The notes under the pieces are model-generated. The model did no database searches and was not told the origin of the DNA. It worked only from the letters and a program-made list of their open reading frames with translations. A stretch of DNA of 64,000 bases from Clostridioides difficile CD160 (lineage in GTDB: Bacteria > Bacillota > Clostridia > Peptostreptococcales > Peptostreptococcaceae). Position 1 is the first letter of the stretch, and every line of letters starts with the position of its first letter. A program made the position numbers and the translations under genes. This document shows positions 1 to 8,353 of this stretch, in pieces. The DNA lies in the NCBI RefSeq assembly GCF_000449425.2, contig NZ_AVHW01000028.1, positions 62,001 to 126,000 on the forward strand. Reading direction: 5' to 3'.

Positions 1-461
1 AAAACTTGCAAAATGAATTATCTATAGACATTGATTCAATAATAGATAATTATCCACCAATACCAAAATCAAAAGAAGAAATTTTATTTGTTGAGAGACT
101 GACAACAGAAGCTGTTATCAAAGCTATGTTAAGACACTCCGGGAAAATAAGAAATATTTATGGAACAACTGGAAAAGTTAAAATTGCAGAAGGAAAAGAT
201 TTAACAGAAGTAAGATATATAGTTGGTACAGGGGGAGCACTTACTAGGATCCCTAGTAGAATTAAAATATTAAACAATATGCTTAAATACAATAAAAATA
301 AAGAATTACTATTTCCAAAGGAAAAAACAAAAATATTGATAGATAATGACTATATTATGGCATCTATGGGTGTTTTATCTAAAAAATATGAAGAAGCATC
401 TCTTAAGCTCCTATTAAAAAGTTTAAACTTCAAGGAGGAAAGATTATGTACCCTAGATTAG
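1..461 (+). CDS. GlmL/MutL-like mutase accessory protein, C-terminal part (5' truncated)
   Basis: The open frame is already running at the first base, so only the last ~152 codons are present. The motif VGTGGALTRIP is the phosphate-binding glycine loop of the Hsp70/actin-like ATPase fold found in GlmL/MutL proteins, which are encoded next to adenosylcobalamin-dependent amino acid mutases and probably reactivate them. The downstream ornithine racemase suggests the partner is the D-ornithine 4,5-aminomutase (OraS/OraE), which would lie upstream outside the window. The 3' end overlaps orr by 16 bases, so the two are translationally coupled. Family assignment rests on the glycine motif plus context; the exact role is inferred. 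Confidence 0.75.
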   Translation, partial: NLQNELSIDIDSIIDNYPPIPKSKEEILFVERLTTEAVIKAMLRHSGKIRNIYGTTGKVKIAEGKDLTEVRYIVGTGGALTRIPSRIKILNNMLKYNKNKELLFPKEKTKILIDNDYIMASMGVLSKKYEEASLKLLLKSLNFKEERLCTLD

Positions 462-1510
462 AAATAGATATAGAGAAGTTAAAACATAATGTCAAAATAA
501 TTTCACAGAAGTGTCATGAAAGAAATATTAAGGTATCTTTTGTAACTAAATCATTTTGTGCACAAAAAGAGGTAGTAGAATCAGTATGTTGTGAAGGAAT
601 AGACCATATAGCAGATTCGAGGATACAAAACTTAAAAAAATTACAAAATATAAATTTGCCTAAAATGCTGATTAGAATACCCATGATAAGTGAACTAGAA
701 GAAGTTATCAATTATTGTGATATTAGCCTTAATTCAGAACTGGAAACCATAAAGAAACTAAATGAATTGTGTGAAAGTAAAAATATTATTCATAAGATAG
801 TTCTTATGTTTGACTTAGGAGATTTACGAGAAGGATATTTTTATGAAGAAGACTTCTTTAACAGTGTAAGAGAGATAGTAAGATTAAAAAATATTAAAAT
901 AATTGGTATAGCTACAAACTTAACTTGTTATGGAGCTGTTATACCATCTAGGGAAAATACAGGCAGACTAGTAAGTATAGCACGAAAAATGGAAGAAAAA
1001 TTTGGGATAGATACAGAAATAGTATCTGGAGGTAATTCAAGTTCTATGCATCTAATTATGAGTAATACTATGCCAGAAGGTATTACTAACTTGAGGATAG
1101 GTGAATCTATTATACTTGGTAGAGAAACAGCGTACGGTAAAAATATACATGGAACATATCAAGATGCATTTAAATTAGTATGTCAAATAATTGAATGTAA
1201 AGAAAAGCCATCAGTTCCCATTGGAGAAATAGGGGTTGATGCTTTTAGACATAAACCTGTTTATGAGGATAAAGGAATCTTAAAAAGGGCAATCATAGCT
1301 ATAGGTAAACAGGATATAAATATTGACTCTTTAATTCCAATAGACACTTATATAAAAATATTAGGGGCAAGTTCAGACCACATGATATTAGATGTAAGTA
1401 ATACAAAACATGATTATAAAGTAGGTGATAATGTGGAATTCTTATTAACTTATGGAGGTATCATGTCATCTAGTACGAGTGAATATGTTTCAAAAAAAAT
1501 TATAGTGTAG
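446..1510 (+). CDS. orr: Ornithine racemase
   Basis: A 354-residue PLP enzyme with the alanine-racemase N-terminal fold (fold type III). It interconverts L- and D-ornithine, the first step of oxidative/reductive ornithine fermentation in clostridia. Lys35 in the motif FVTKSFC is the expected PLP lysine. The length matches Orr of amino-acid-fermenting clostridia. The ATG at 446 sits 8 bases after AAGGAGG and lies inside the end of the preceding mutase accessory gene. The NhaC-type transporter follows after 29 bases with its own strong ribosome binding site, so the three probably form the end of one operon. The protein lacks the C-terminal domain of a true alanine racemase, which fits Orr rather than Alr. 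Confidence 0.9.
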   Translation: MYPRLEIDIEKLKHNVKIISQKCHERNIKVSFVTKSFCAQKEVVESVCCEGIDHIADSRIQNLKKLQNINLPKMLIRIPMISELEEVINYCDISLNSELETIKKLNELCESKNIIHKIVLMFDLGDLREGYFYEEDFFNSVREIVRLKNIKIIGIATNLTCYGAVIPSRENTGRLVSIARKMEEKFGIDTEIVSGGNSSSMHLIMSNTMPEGITNLRIGESIILGRETAYGKNIHGTYQDAFKLVCQIIECKEKPSVPIGEIGVDAFRHKPVYEDKGILKRAIIAIGKQDINIDSLIPIDTYIKILGASSDHMILDVSNTKHDYKVGDNVEFLLTYGGIMSSSTSEYVSKKIIV

Positions 1511-1539
1511 TGTTCAAATAATTAGGAGGAAATTACCTT

Positions 1540-2961
1540 ATGAAAGAGCGAGAATGTAGAAAAGCAAGTCTGTTTGATGCAATGATACCAATTACTTGTT
1601 TGATATTATTTTTAAGTCTAGGAGTCTTGATATATGGTTCATCACCTCATGTACCATTAATAGGAGCTGCAGCAGTAGCAGGGATTGTAGCTGTATATAG
1701 GCTTGGATTTAAATGGAAAGACTTAGAGTTAAGTATGTTTAATAGTATAAAGATGGCAATGCAAGCAATCTTAATTATAATTATAATAGGCGTACTTATA
1801 GGAACTTGGATAGTAAGTGGAGTAGTTCCATGTATGATTTACTGGGGACTAAAAATTTTATCACCAAATATTTTTTTAGTAGCATCAACACTAGTCTGTG
1901 CAATAGTGTCTCTTGCAACTGGTTCATCATGGAGCACAATGGGGACAGTTGGAGTAGCTCTTTTAGGAATTGGTCAAAGTTTAGGTATGCCAGTTGGATT
2001 GATAGTAGGTTCTATAATATCTGGAGCTTACTTTGGAGATAAATTATCACCTTTATCTGAAACTACTAATTTAGCTCCAGCAATGGCAGGGACAGATTTG
2101 TTTACACATATAAAATATATGTTATATTCAACTATACCATCATTATTAATTTGTTTAGTAATTTATGGTGTAATTGGAATGAAGTATTCAGGTCAAGCAT
2201 TAGATATAAAGCAGATAGAATTAATTAGGTCTACATTAGATTCTACATTTAATACTTTATCACCAGTATTATTATTAGCTCCAGTAGTAGTAATTGGATT
2301 AGTTGTATTTAAAGTGCCTGCTATACCAGGACTTATAGTAGGTGCTGTATTAGGAGTATTGTTTGCAGTAGTTTTCCAAGGAGAATCTATGAGTACAATA
2401 TTAGATGCAGCACAAAATGGATACGTTTCATCGACACAAATAGAAGAGGTAGATGCCTTACTATCTAAAGGTGGTATTATGAATATGATGTCTACTGTAT
2501 CTTTAACAATATGTGCTCTATCTCTTGGAGGTATTTTAGAAAAAACAGGTATGCTTGAAGTAGTAGCATCTTCTTTATTAAGACTAGCAAAGGGTGTATT
2601 TGGAACAGTTTTATGTACGATGGTAACTTGTACAGTTACCAACATAATCGCAGGTGAACAATACTTATCTATAGTTATACCAGGAAGAATGTATAATAAG
2701 GAATATAAAAAAAGAGGTATACATCCTAAAATGTTATCAAGAGCTTTAGAAGATAGTGGAACTTTAACTTCTCCGTTAGTCCCATGGAATACATGTGGAG
2801 CATATATAACAGCAACATTAGGTGTATCAGCATTAACATATGGTCCATATGCATTATTAAATATTATAAATCCGTTGGTATCTCTAGTTTTAATTGCATG
2901 TAAATTTAAAGTAGCAAAAATAGAAGATGAACCTGAAACTTGTTTGAATTTTGATGTCTGA
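1540..2961 (+). CDS. NhaC-family Na+/H+ antiporter or amino acid exchanger
   Basis: A 473-residue polytopic membrane protein with about 11-12 hydrophobic segments. It shows the NhaC features SLATGSSWSTMGTVG and GAYFGDKLSPLSETTNLA, and late in the protein a LEDSGTLTSPLVPWNTCGAY stretch. NhaC proteins exchange Na+ for H+, and some family members exchange organic solutes. Position directly after orr suggests a role in ornithine or product exchange during ornithine fermentation, but this is inference from context only. The start is the ATG after AGGAGGA. The gene ends in a clear intrinsic terminator, which closes the ornithine operon before the van cluster. Confidence 0.85.
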   Translation: MKERECRKASLFDAMIPITCLILFLSLGVLIYGSSPHVPLIGAAAVAGIVAVYRLGFKWKDLELSMFNSIKMAMQAILIIIIIGVLIGTWIVSGVVPCMIYWGLKILSPNIFLVASTLVCAIVSLATGSSWSTMGTVGVALLGIGQSLGMPVGLIVGSIISGAYFGDKLSPLSETTNLAPAMAGTDLFTHIKYMLYSTIPSLLICLVIYGVIGMKYSGQALDIKQIELIRSTLDSTFNTLSPVLLLAPVVVIGLVVFKVPAIPGLIVGAVLGVLFAVVFQGESMSTILDAAQNGYVSSTQIEEVDALLSKGGIMNMMSTVSLTICALSLGGILEKTGMLEVVASSLLRLAKGVFGTVLCTMVTCTVTNIIAGEQYLSIVIPGRMYNKEYKKRGIHPKMLSRALEDSGTLTSPLVPWNTCGAYITATLGVSALTYGPYALLNIINPLVSLVLIACKFKVAKIEDEPETCLNFDV

Positions 2962-2976
2962 TACTAATTATATGAT

Positions 2977-3029
2977 AAAAAAGCTATAAGTAAATTTGTT
3001 ATTATAAAAATCTACTTGTAGCTTTTTTT
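2977..3029 (+). terminator. Intrinsic terminator after the antiporter gene
   Basis: An inverted repeat pairs AAAAAGCTATAAGTA (from 2977) with TACTTGTAGCTTTTT (to 3027), with one G-U type mismatch, followed by a run of T. It lies 16 bases past the antiporter stop codon. Confidence 0.85.
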
Positions 3030-3466
3030 GAGTTTTATATTCGAAGGTTAATTTTATTTTGTTTGCAAGATAATAAATGTAGGTTTTTATTGTGTATTTA
3101 AAATATATAAGCATTTTAATTATTTAACACTCAATAAAATTCCTTGATTATTTAATAAAGGACATTTTTCTTTTGATTTATAAAGGTTTTTTCTCTACCA
3201 TAAACTACTGCATTGGGAACGTTTGTGTAAAACTGTTTTTTTTAGACATCTTTTTATGTAGTCAAATAATTCTATATTATCTTCAATTATCAATATATAT
3301 TACCTCCTTGTACTTAAGTATGCCTTTTAAAAGTAGTATTCATGATAGAAGAGAGTCAAAAAGTAAGTATGTTATACACACAAAGTTGAAAGTTACTATA
3401 TGTTATGCGATAATAACAAGGACATACTAGATAAGTTGTGTTTAAAAGGAGAGTGAAAAATAATAT
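3030..3466 (+). other. Gene-free leader before the van cluster
   Basis: This 437-base AT-rich stretch holds no convincing gene. An 85-codon open frame at 3173-3430 has no ribosome binding site and a biased, low-complexity translation. The only supported element is the putative vanR promoter at 3386-3414. No insertion sequence ends, tRNA gene or obvious attachment repeat is visible at this left edge of the van cluster. Confidence 0.5.
3386..3414 (+). promoter_or_regulatory. Putative vanRS promoter
   Basis: TTGAAA (3386-3391), 17-base spacer, GATAAT (3409-3414), with transcription expected near 3421, about 45 bases before the vanR start. The spacer contains TTACTATAT, which resembles TTACTGTAT repeated around the vanG promoter, so it may belong to a VanR site. 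This is a pattern match only. Confidence 0.5.
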
Positions 3467-4168
3467 ATGAACGAAAATGTCTTAATAGTAGATGATGAAA
3501 AAGAAATAGCCGACTTAATTGAAGTATATTTAAAAAATGAAGGTTTTACTGTATACAAGTTTTACACAGGTAAAGAAGCTCTAGAATGTATTGAATCTAA
3601 AAATTTAGATATGGCTATCTTAGACATTATGCTTCCAGATACTGATGGCTTTCATATCTGTCGAAAAATCCGAGAGAAATACTACTATCCTATCATAATG
3701 CTAACAGCTAAAGTTGAAGACATAGACAAAATAATGGGTTTAACTATAGGTGCTGATGATTATATAACAAAGCCATTTAATCCTTTAGAAGTTGTTGCAA
3801 GAGTGAAAACACAGCTAAGACGATATATGAGATATAATAATTCTTTTGAACAGCAGACGACAACTGTTGATGAATATGATATTAAAGGACTAATTATCAA
3901 TAAAGAAACACATAAATGTAGTTTATTTGGTAAAGAAATATTACTAACACCAATTGAATTTTCTATTCTATGGTACTTATGCAAACATCAAGGGAAAGTT
4001 ATTCCTTCTGAAGTATTATTTGAAGCTGTATGGGGGGAAAAATATTTCGACAATAACAATACAGTTATGTCTCACATTGGACGTATACGTGAGAAATTAC
4101 ATGAACCTTCTAGAAATCCAAAATTTATAAAAACTGTATGGGGAGTAGGTTATACAATTGAAAAATAA
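3467..4168 (+). CDS. vanR: VanR-type response regulator of the vanG cluster
   Basis: A 233-residue OmpR/PhoB-family regulator. The receiver domain has the acidic pair D9/D10, phosphoacceptor D53 in LDIMLPD, and the conserved lysine in ITKPF. The C-terminal winged helix ends in TVWGVGYTIEK. It should activate the vanG-vanXY-vanT genes when phosphorylated by VanS. The ATG has AAAAGGAGA upstream. The last 11 bases overlap the vanS start, as expected for a coupled pair. The name rests on position directly before vanS-vanG; by itself the sequence only shows an OmpR-type regulator. Arginine codons CGT and CGA are used, unlike the flanking genes. Confidence 0.9.
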   Translation: MNENVLIVDDEKEIADLIEVYLKNEGFTVYKFYTGKEALECIESKNLDMAILDIMLPDTDGFHICRKIREKYYYPIIMLTAKVEDIDKIMGLTIGADDYITKPFNPLEVVARVKTQLRRYMRYNNSFEQQTTTVDEYDIKGLIINKETHKCSLFGKEILLTPIEFSILWYLCKHQGKVIPSEVLFEAVWGEKYFDNNNTVMSHIGRIREKLHEPSRNPKFIKTVWGVGYTIEK

Positions 4169-5300
4169 AAATATTAAGAAGAATTCTGACTTTGCTCAAG
4201 TAAAGAATAAAATTTTTATAAAAACAGCTGTAATGGCATTTATATCAACCATATTTATTTGGATTTTATATTCTTTTATATTATATAGGAATTTCTCTGA
4301 ATGGGTAGTATCTTTTTTTGTAAAAGTTTTTCGTATGGAATATAAAGCAGCTTTAAATTTGTATCAGCAGATTTTTCGTAATAATATGGAGATTTTTATA
4401 ATAATAGCTATCACGATTGTATTTTTTATAATATTCCGTTTATATTTAAATTGGTTTACAAAATATTTTAGTGAAATTAATCAAGGTATTGATTCGCTTA
4501 TTAAAGAGGATATTAAAGAAGTTACTTTATCTACAGAGCTTTCTGCTGTGGAAAAAAAGATAAATTCAATTAAACATACACTTGAACAACGTAAGTCTGA
4601 TACACAAATTGCAGAACAACGTAAGAATGACCTTATTGTTTATCTAGCACATGATTTAAAAACACCACTTACCTCAGTTATAGGATATTTAACATTGCTT
4701 CGAGATGAAAATCAGATTTCTAAAGAATTGCGAGATAAGTATCTATCTATTTCACTAGATAAAGCTGAACGTCTTGAGGATTTAATCAATGAATTCTTTG
4801 AAATTACAAGATTTAATCTATCAAGTATAACTCTTGAATACAGTGAGGTAAACTTAACACGTATGCTTGAACAATTAACGTATGAATTTACCCCTATTTT
4901 AACAAGTAAAAATCTAAAATATACATTGAATGTAGCTCCAAATACGATGATAAAATGCGATGTCAATAAAATGCAGCGTGTATTTGATAATTTATTACGC
5001 AATGCTGTTTATTATAGCTATGAAGGTACTATTATTGAAATAACAGCTATGCAGGATGAAAAAAACATAAATCTAAAGTTTATGAATTATGGTAATACAA
5101 TACCAGAAGAAAAAATTAATCGTATTTTTGAACAATTCTATAGATTAGATGAATCTCGTAGTTCAAATAATGGTGGAGCTGGTTTGGGGCTTGCTATATC
5201 AAAAGAAATTGTTGAGCTTCATAATGGGATAATAACAGCATATAGTAAGGATAACATCATTGTATTTGAAGTTATTATTCCCAATTTAAGAAAATATTAA
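4158..5300 (+). CDS. vanS: VanS-type sensor histidine kinase
   Basis: A 380-residue membrane histidine kinase. Two hydrophobic segments (about 21-43 and 78-97) enclose a short external loop. The phosphoacceptor is H165 in LAHDLKTPLTS, followed by the N box (FDNLLRNAVYYS) and a GAGLGLAISKEIVELHNG ATP-lid box. The usual DxGxGI box is replaced by NYGNTIP, a divergence worth noting when judging ATP binding. The only reasonable start is the TTG at 4158 inside the vanR end, with GGAGTAGGT upstream. It should sense a glycopeptide-related envelope signal and phosphorylate VanR. Confidence 0.9.
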   Translation: MKNKNIKKNSDFAQVKNKIFIKTAVMAFISTIFIWILYSFILYRNFSEWVVSFFVKVFRMEYKAALNLYQQIFRNNMEIFIIIAITIVFFIIFRLYLNWFTKYFSEINQGIDSLIKEDIKEVTLSTELSAVEKKINSIKHTLEQRKSDTQIAEQRKNDLIVYLAHDLKTPLTSVIGYLTLLRDENQISKELRDKYLSISLDKAERLEDLINEFFEITRFNLSSITLEYSEVNLTRMLEQLTYEFTPILTSKNLKYTLNVAPNTMIKCDVNKMQRVFDNLLRNAVYYSYEGTIIEITAMQDEKNINLKFMNYGNTIPEEKINRIFEQFYRLDESRSSNNGGAGLGLAISKEIVELHNGIITAYSKDNIIVFEVIIPNLRKY

Positions 5301-5350
5301 GAATTTACGTATAAAAAAATAAGAAATCCTTCAGGATAAATAGATAAAAG

Positions 5351-5402
5351 GCACTCTTGTTATTGATATAATTACTGTATCAAAACAAGAGTGCTTTGTT
5401 TT
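5351..5402 (+). terminator. Hairpin with T tract between vanS and vanG
   Basis: GCACTCTTGT (5351-5360) pairs perfectly with ACAAGAGTGC (5385-5394), followed by TTTGTTTT. The 24-base loop contains the vanG promoter -10 element. The loop can instead pair with downstream DNA at 5404-5427, so this hairpin is mutually exclusive with a second, longer one. It may end vanRS transcripts. Confidence 0.6.
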
Positions 5403-5427
5403 AATACAGTAATTATATCAATGACAA
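5357..5427 (+). repeat. 24-bp inverted repeat around the vanG promoter
   Basis: Bases 5357-5380 and 5404-5427 are inverted copies with a single difference (T opposite G, so still pairable in RNA). The spacer is 23 bases. Each arm carries TGATATAAT, giving convergent copies of the same promoter-like element. The right arm touches the vanG ribosome binding site (AAAGGAGA, from 5426). It could act as an operator, an RNA switch, or both. Confidence 0.75.
5364..5372 (+). promoter_or_regulatory. Extended -10 promoter for vanG-vanXY-vanT
   Basis: TGATATAAT is a perfect extended -10 (TGNTATAAT). No good -35 lies 17 bases upstream (ATAAAA), which fits a promoter that needs an activator such as VanR. 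Transcription would start near 5379. Confidence 0.6.
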
Positions 5428-5440
5428 AGGAGAATTGACT

Positions 5441-6487
5441 ATGAATAAGAAAAAAATTGCAGTTATATTTGGTGGAAATTCAACAGAATATGATGTATCG
5501 TTACAATCATCTTTTGCAGTACTTGAAAATTTAAATGCAGATAAATATGATATTATGCCAATTGGAATTACAAGAGATGGTAATTGGTATCGTTATATAG
5601 GAAATTATGAAAACATCCAAAATGACACTTGGTGTGAAGATTCCACTTATCTAATTCCTGTTGCTGTATCTCATAATCGTGTACAAAATGGTATTATTGA
5701 ATTCTATAAAAACCATATTAAATATACTAAAATTGATTTTGCATTTCCTGTATTGCATGGAAAGAATGGAGAAGATGGTACAGTACAAGGGTTATTTGAA
5801 TTAGCAGGTATACAGGTTATTGGATGTGGTACTCTTTCTTCAGCGTTATGTATGGACAAAGATAAGTCGCATAAACTTGTCCATGCAGAAGGTGTCAAAG
5901 TACCAAAATCAATCATATTAAAACATTCAGATAAATCTAACGTAATTAAATTGTCAAAAGATTTAACTTGTCCATTATTTGTTAAACCTGTGCGTGCAGG
6001 CTCATCATTTGGAATTAGTAAAATTTATAAGAAAGAAGAGTTAGAAATAGCAGTTGACATAGCTTTTGAACATGATAATGAAGTAATAATTGAGGAAAAT
6101 ATTGATGGATTTGAAGTAGGCTGTGCAGTTTTAGGAATTGATGATTTACTAGTTGGAAGAGTAGACGAAATAGAATTATCAAAAGGATTTTTTGATTATA
6201 CAGAAAAGTATACATTAAAAAGCTCAAAAATTCATATGCCAGCTAGAATTAATGCTGATTGTGAGAAAAAAATACAAGAGACGGCAAAAACTATTTATAG
6301 AACGCTTGGATGTTCAGGATTTGCTAGAGTAGATATGTTTCTGACTCCATATGGTGAAATTGTTTTTAATGAGGTAAACACAATTCCAGGATTTACTTCT
6401 CATAGCCGTTATCCAAATATGATGAAAGGTATTGGATTGTCTTTTAAAGAAATCCTAGACAAAATAATTGAGGTGCATGCAAAATAA
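5441..6487 (+). CDS. vanG: D-alanine--D-serine ligase VanG
   Basis: A 348-residue ATP-grasp ligase that makes D-Ala-D-Ser for peptidoglycan precursors with lowered vancomycin affinity. It shows FGGNSTEYDVSLQS at the N terminus, the phosphate loop region RAGSSFGISK, the omega loop motif EKYTLKSSKIH and the metal-binding FNEVNTIPGFTSHSRYPNM. An EKY omega loop fits D-Ser ligases (VanC/E/G) rather than D-Lac ligases, which have a histidine there. The start is set at the ATG at 5441 because AAAGGAGA lies 7-8 bases upstream; a TTG two codons earlier is less likely. The stop overlaps the vanXY start by one base. Confidence 0.93.
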   Translation: MNKKKIAVIFGGNSTEYDVSLQSSFAVLENLNADKYDIMPIGITRDGNWYRYIGNYENIQNDTWCEDSTYLIPVAVSHNRVQNGIIEFYKNHIKYTKIDFAFPVLHGKNGEDGTVQGLFELAGIQVIGCGTLSSALCMDKDKSHKLVHAEGVKVPKSIILKHSDKSNVIKLSKDLTCPLFVKPVRAGSSFGISKIYKKEELEIAVDIAFEHDNEVIIEENIDGFEVGCAVLGIDDLLVGRVDEIELSKGFFDYTEKYTLKSSKIHMPARINADCEKKIQETAKTIYRTLGCSGFARVDMFLTPYGEIVFNEVNTIPGFTSHSRYPNMMKGIGLSFKEILDKIIEVHAK

Positions 6488-7290
6488 TGAATAATATTTT
6501 ATTAATCAAAGATAAAGAATCTAAAGTGATGAATACTATTTCACTAACTAAAGATAAAGTTTATGATGGTAATCTAATTCTTGTAAATGCTTTTTTACCA
6601 ATTAAAATATCTTTCAATGCGGAGTTAATACCTGTAGATACAAAATTTCCAAGTATTCTTATGAAATGTGAAGCTGTAAATGCTTTACAAAATATTTTGA
6701 AAAATATAGGAAGTACAAATGAGATAGTGCCAGTAAGTGGATATCGTACTGCAAATGAACAAAAATATATATATTCAAACTCTCTTTGTGATAATGGAAA
6801 AGAGTTTACTGAAAAGTTTGTAGCACTTCCAAATTGCAGTGAGCATCAGACAGGGCTTGCTATTGATTTAGGTCTTAAGAAAGATGTTATAGATTTTATT
6901 TGTCCAGAATTTCCTTATGATGGTATCTGTAATGAGTTTCGTAAAGTAGCTCCACATTATGGTTTTATAGAGCGTTATCAGTATAAAAAAGAAGAGATAA
7001 CAGGAATATCTCAAGAGCCATGGCATTTTCGTTATGTTGGGTATCCCCATTCTAAAATTATCAGTGAAATGAATTTAGCTCTTGAAGAATACATAGAATA
7101 TATTAAGAGATTTTCTTATGAAGATTGTTTTAAGGTAGAAGATAATGAAAAAATTATAGAGATTTTTTATATACCTCTTGATAATGAAGAAGAGATACAA
7201 TTTTCTATACCTAGACAATATGATTATCAAATGTCAGGTAACAATAGTGATGGTTTTATTATGACACTTTGGAGGAACAAGAATGATTAA
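6487..7290 (+). CDS. vanXY: D,D-dipeptidase/D,D-carboxypeptidase VanXY
   Basis: A 267-residue zinc peptidase of the VanY/VanX family. It removes D-Ala-D-Ala and the terminal D-Ala of normal precursors so that D-Ala-D-Ser precursors dominate. Zinc ligands are visible as H120 and D127 in SEHQTGLAID and H180 in EPWHFR, with E177 as catalytic base. No signal peptide is seen, consistent with cytoplasmic VanXY enzymes. It is slightly longer than typical VanXY-G (about 254 residues), mainly through an N-terminal extension. The ATG overlaps the vanG stop by one base and the 3' end overlaps vanT by 8 bases, so the three are tightly coupled. Confidence 0.92.
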   Translation: MNNILLIKDKESKVMNTISLTKDKVYDGNLILVNAFLPIKISFNAELIPVDTKFPSILMKCEAVNALQNILKNIGSTNEIVPVSGYRTANEQKYIYSNSLCDNGKEFTEKFVALPNCSEHQTGLAIDLGLKKDVIDFICPEFPYDGICNEFRKVAPHYGFIERYQYKKEEITGISQEPWHFRYVGYPHSKIISEMNLALEEYIEYIKRFSYEDCFKVEDNEKIIEIFYIPLDNEEEIQFSIPRQYDYQMSGNNSDGFIMTLWRNKND

Positions 7291-8308
7291 GAATAAATCC
7301 TATGCAGGACTTGATTATTTTAGGATTATAGCTGCATTGCTTATAATTGCAATTCATACATCACCATTATTATCGTATAGTAAAATGAGTGACTTTATAC
7401 TGACTCGTATAATTGCTCGTATTGCTGTGCCATTCTTTTTTATGATATCAGGCTTTTTTCTAATTTCAAGACATAATTACAATTATGATAAGCTGAAAGT
7501 TTTTCTAAAAAATACAGTATTTATCTATGGTATAGCTATCTTTATTTATATTCCATTAAATATTTACAATGGATATTTTTCTATGGATAATTTGCTACCA
7601 AATGTTATTAAGGATATTGTATTTGATGGAACTCTATATCATTTATGGTATCTTCCTGCTTCAATTATTGGTGCAAGTATTGCATATTTTCTTGTAAAAA
7701 ATTTGGGTATAAAGTGGTCATTTATAATTTCTGTTATCCTTTACATAATTGGTATGCTTGGTGACAGTTATTATGGTTTTTTAGAAAAATTACCATTATT
7801 AAAGAATTTTTATGGATATATTTTTGAAGTTTCAGACTATACACGAAATGGTGTGTTTTTTGCTCCAGTATTTTTCATACTAGGTGCCATAATAGCAAAT
7901 AAATCTGTCAGTATATCATCTAAAAATAGCTTGATTGGATTTCTTATATCATTTACTCTTATGTTTTGTGAGGGTATTATTTTACACAATCTAGGCGTAC
8001 AGCGTCATGATAGTATGTATATTATGTTACTACCATGTATGTATTTCTTATTTACAGCTTTAACGTTTTTTAAGGGTAATAGAGTCAGATTTTTACGAAC
8101 ATCATCATTAATTATTTACATTATACATCCTATGATGATTGTTATTATTCGTATGTTTTCTAAAATACTTGGAATACAAACAGTCTTGGTTGACAATAGT
8201 ATTATTAATTATATAGTGGTAAGTATAGCATCTTTTATAACTTCAATAATAATTATATTGATTCTCAACAGGATAAAAGGGAAAAAAGGAAAACATAGAA
8301 AGACTTGA
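7283..8308 (+). CDS. vanT: VanT serine racemase, membrane domain (reading ends at an in-frame TGA)
   Basis: These 341 residues are the N-terminal integral-membrane half of VanT, an acyltransferase-3-type domain with about ten hydrophobic helices (opening GLDYFRIIAALLIIAIHTSP). In VanT it is thought to help L-serine uptake. Translation stops at TGA 8306-8308 after a basic linker. The racemase half continues in exactly the same frame from 8309, so this looks like one ~715-codon gene, matching the usual length of VanT-G (about 712), interrupted by a nonsense codon. The ATG has GGAGG 7 bases upstream and overlaps the vanXY end. Confidence 0.85.
   Translation: MIKNKSYAGLDYFRIIAALLIIAIHTSPLLSYSKMSDFILTRIIARIAVPFFFMISGFFLISRHNYNYDKLKVFLKNTVFIYGIAIFIYIPLNIYNGYFSMDNLLPNVIKDIVFDGTLYHLWYLPASIIGASIAYFLVKNLGIKWSFIISVILYIIGMLGDSYYGFLEKLPLLKNFYGYIFEVSDYTRNGVFFAPVFFILGAIIANKSVSISSKNSLIGFLISFTLMFCEGIILHNLGVQRHDSMYIMLLPCMYFLFTALTFFKGNRVRFLRTSSLIIYIIHPMMIVIIRMFSKILGIQTVLVDNSIINYIVVSIASFITSIIIILILNRIKGKKGKHRKT
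8306..8308 (+). other. In-frame TGA separating the two vanT domains
   Basis: From the vanT ATG (7283) to 8309 is exactly 342 codons, and the frame then continues NVNTNRAWIEVDLNNLEHNV into the racemase domain, the typical start of that domain. The only break is this TGA. One base change (for example from TGG or CGA) would explain it. No ribosome binding site precedes any start codon just downstream. Confidence 0.85.
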
Positions 8309-8353
8309 AATGTAAATACTAACAGAGCTTGGATTGAAGTTGACTTAAATAAT

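Noticed and set aside
2193-2645. 150-codon antisense frame inside the antiporter gene
   Set aside because: Shadow of the real gene; residue composition is Thr/Ile-rich as expected from a reverse-complemented membrane protein.
3173-3430. 85-codon open frame before vanR
   Set aside because: No ribosome binding site, non-ATG start and low-complexity hydrophobic translation; it also runs through the putative vanR promoter.
5357-5427. Invertible DNA switch at the vanG promoter, as known for other C. difficile genes with inverted repeats
   Set aside because: The spacer is only 23 bases, far shorter than known invertible segments, and inversion would barely change the sequence. A hairpin or operator explains it better.
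8306-8308. TGA read as selenocysteine in vanT
   Set aside because: The position is a linker between domains with no redox function, no SECIS-like hairpin is evident right after it, and VanT is not a known selenoprotein family.
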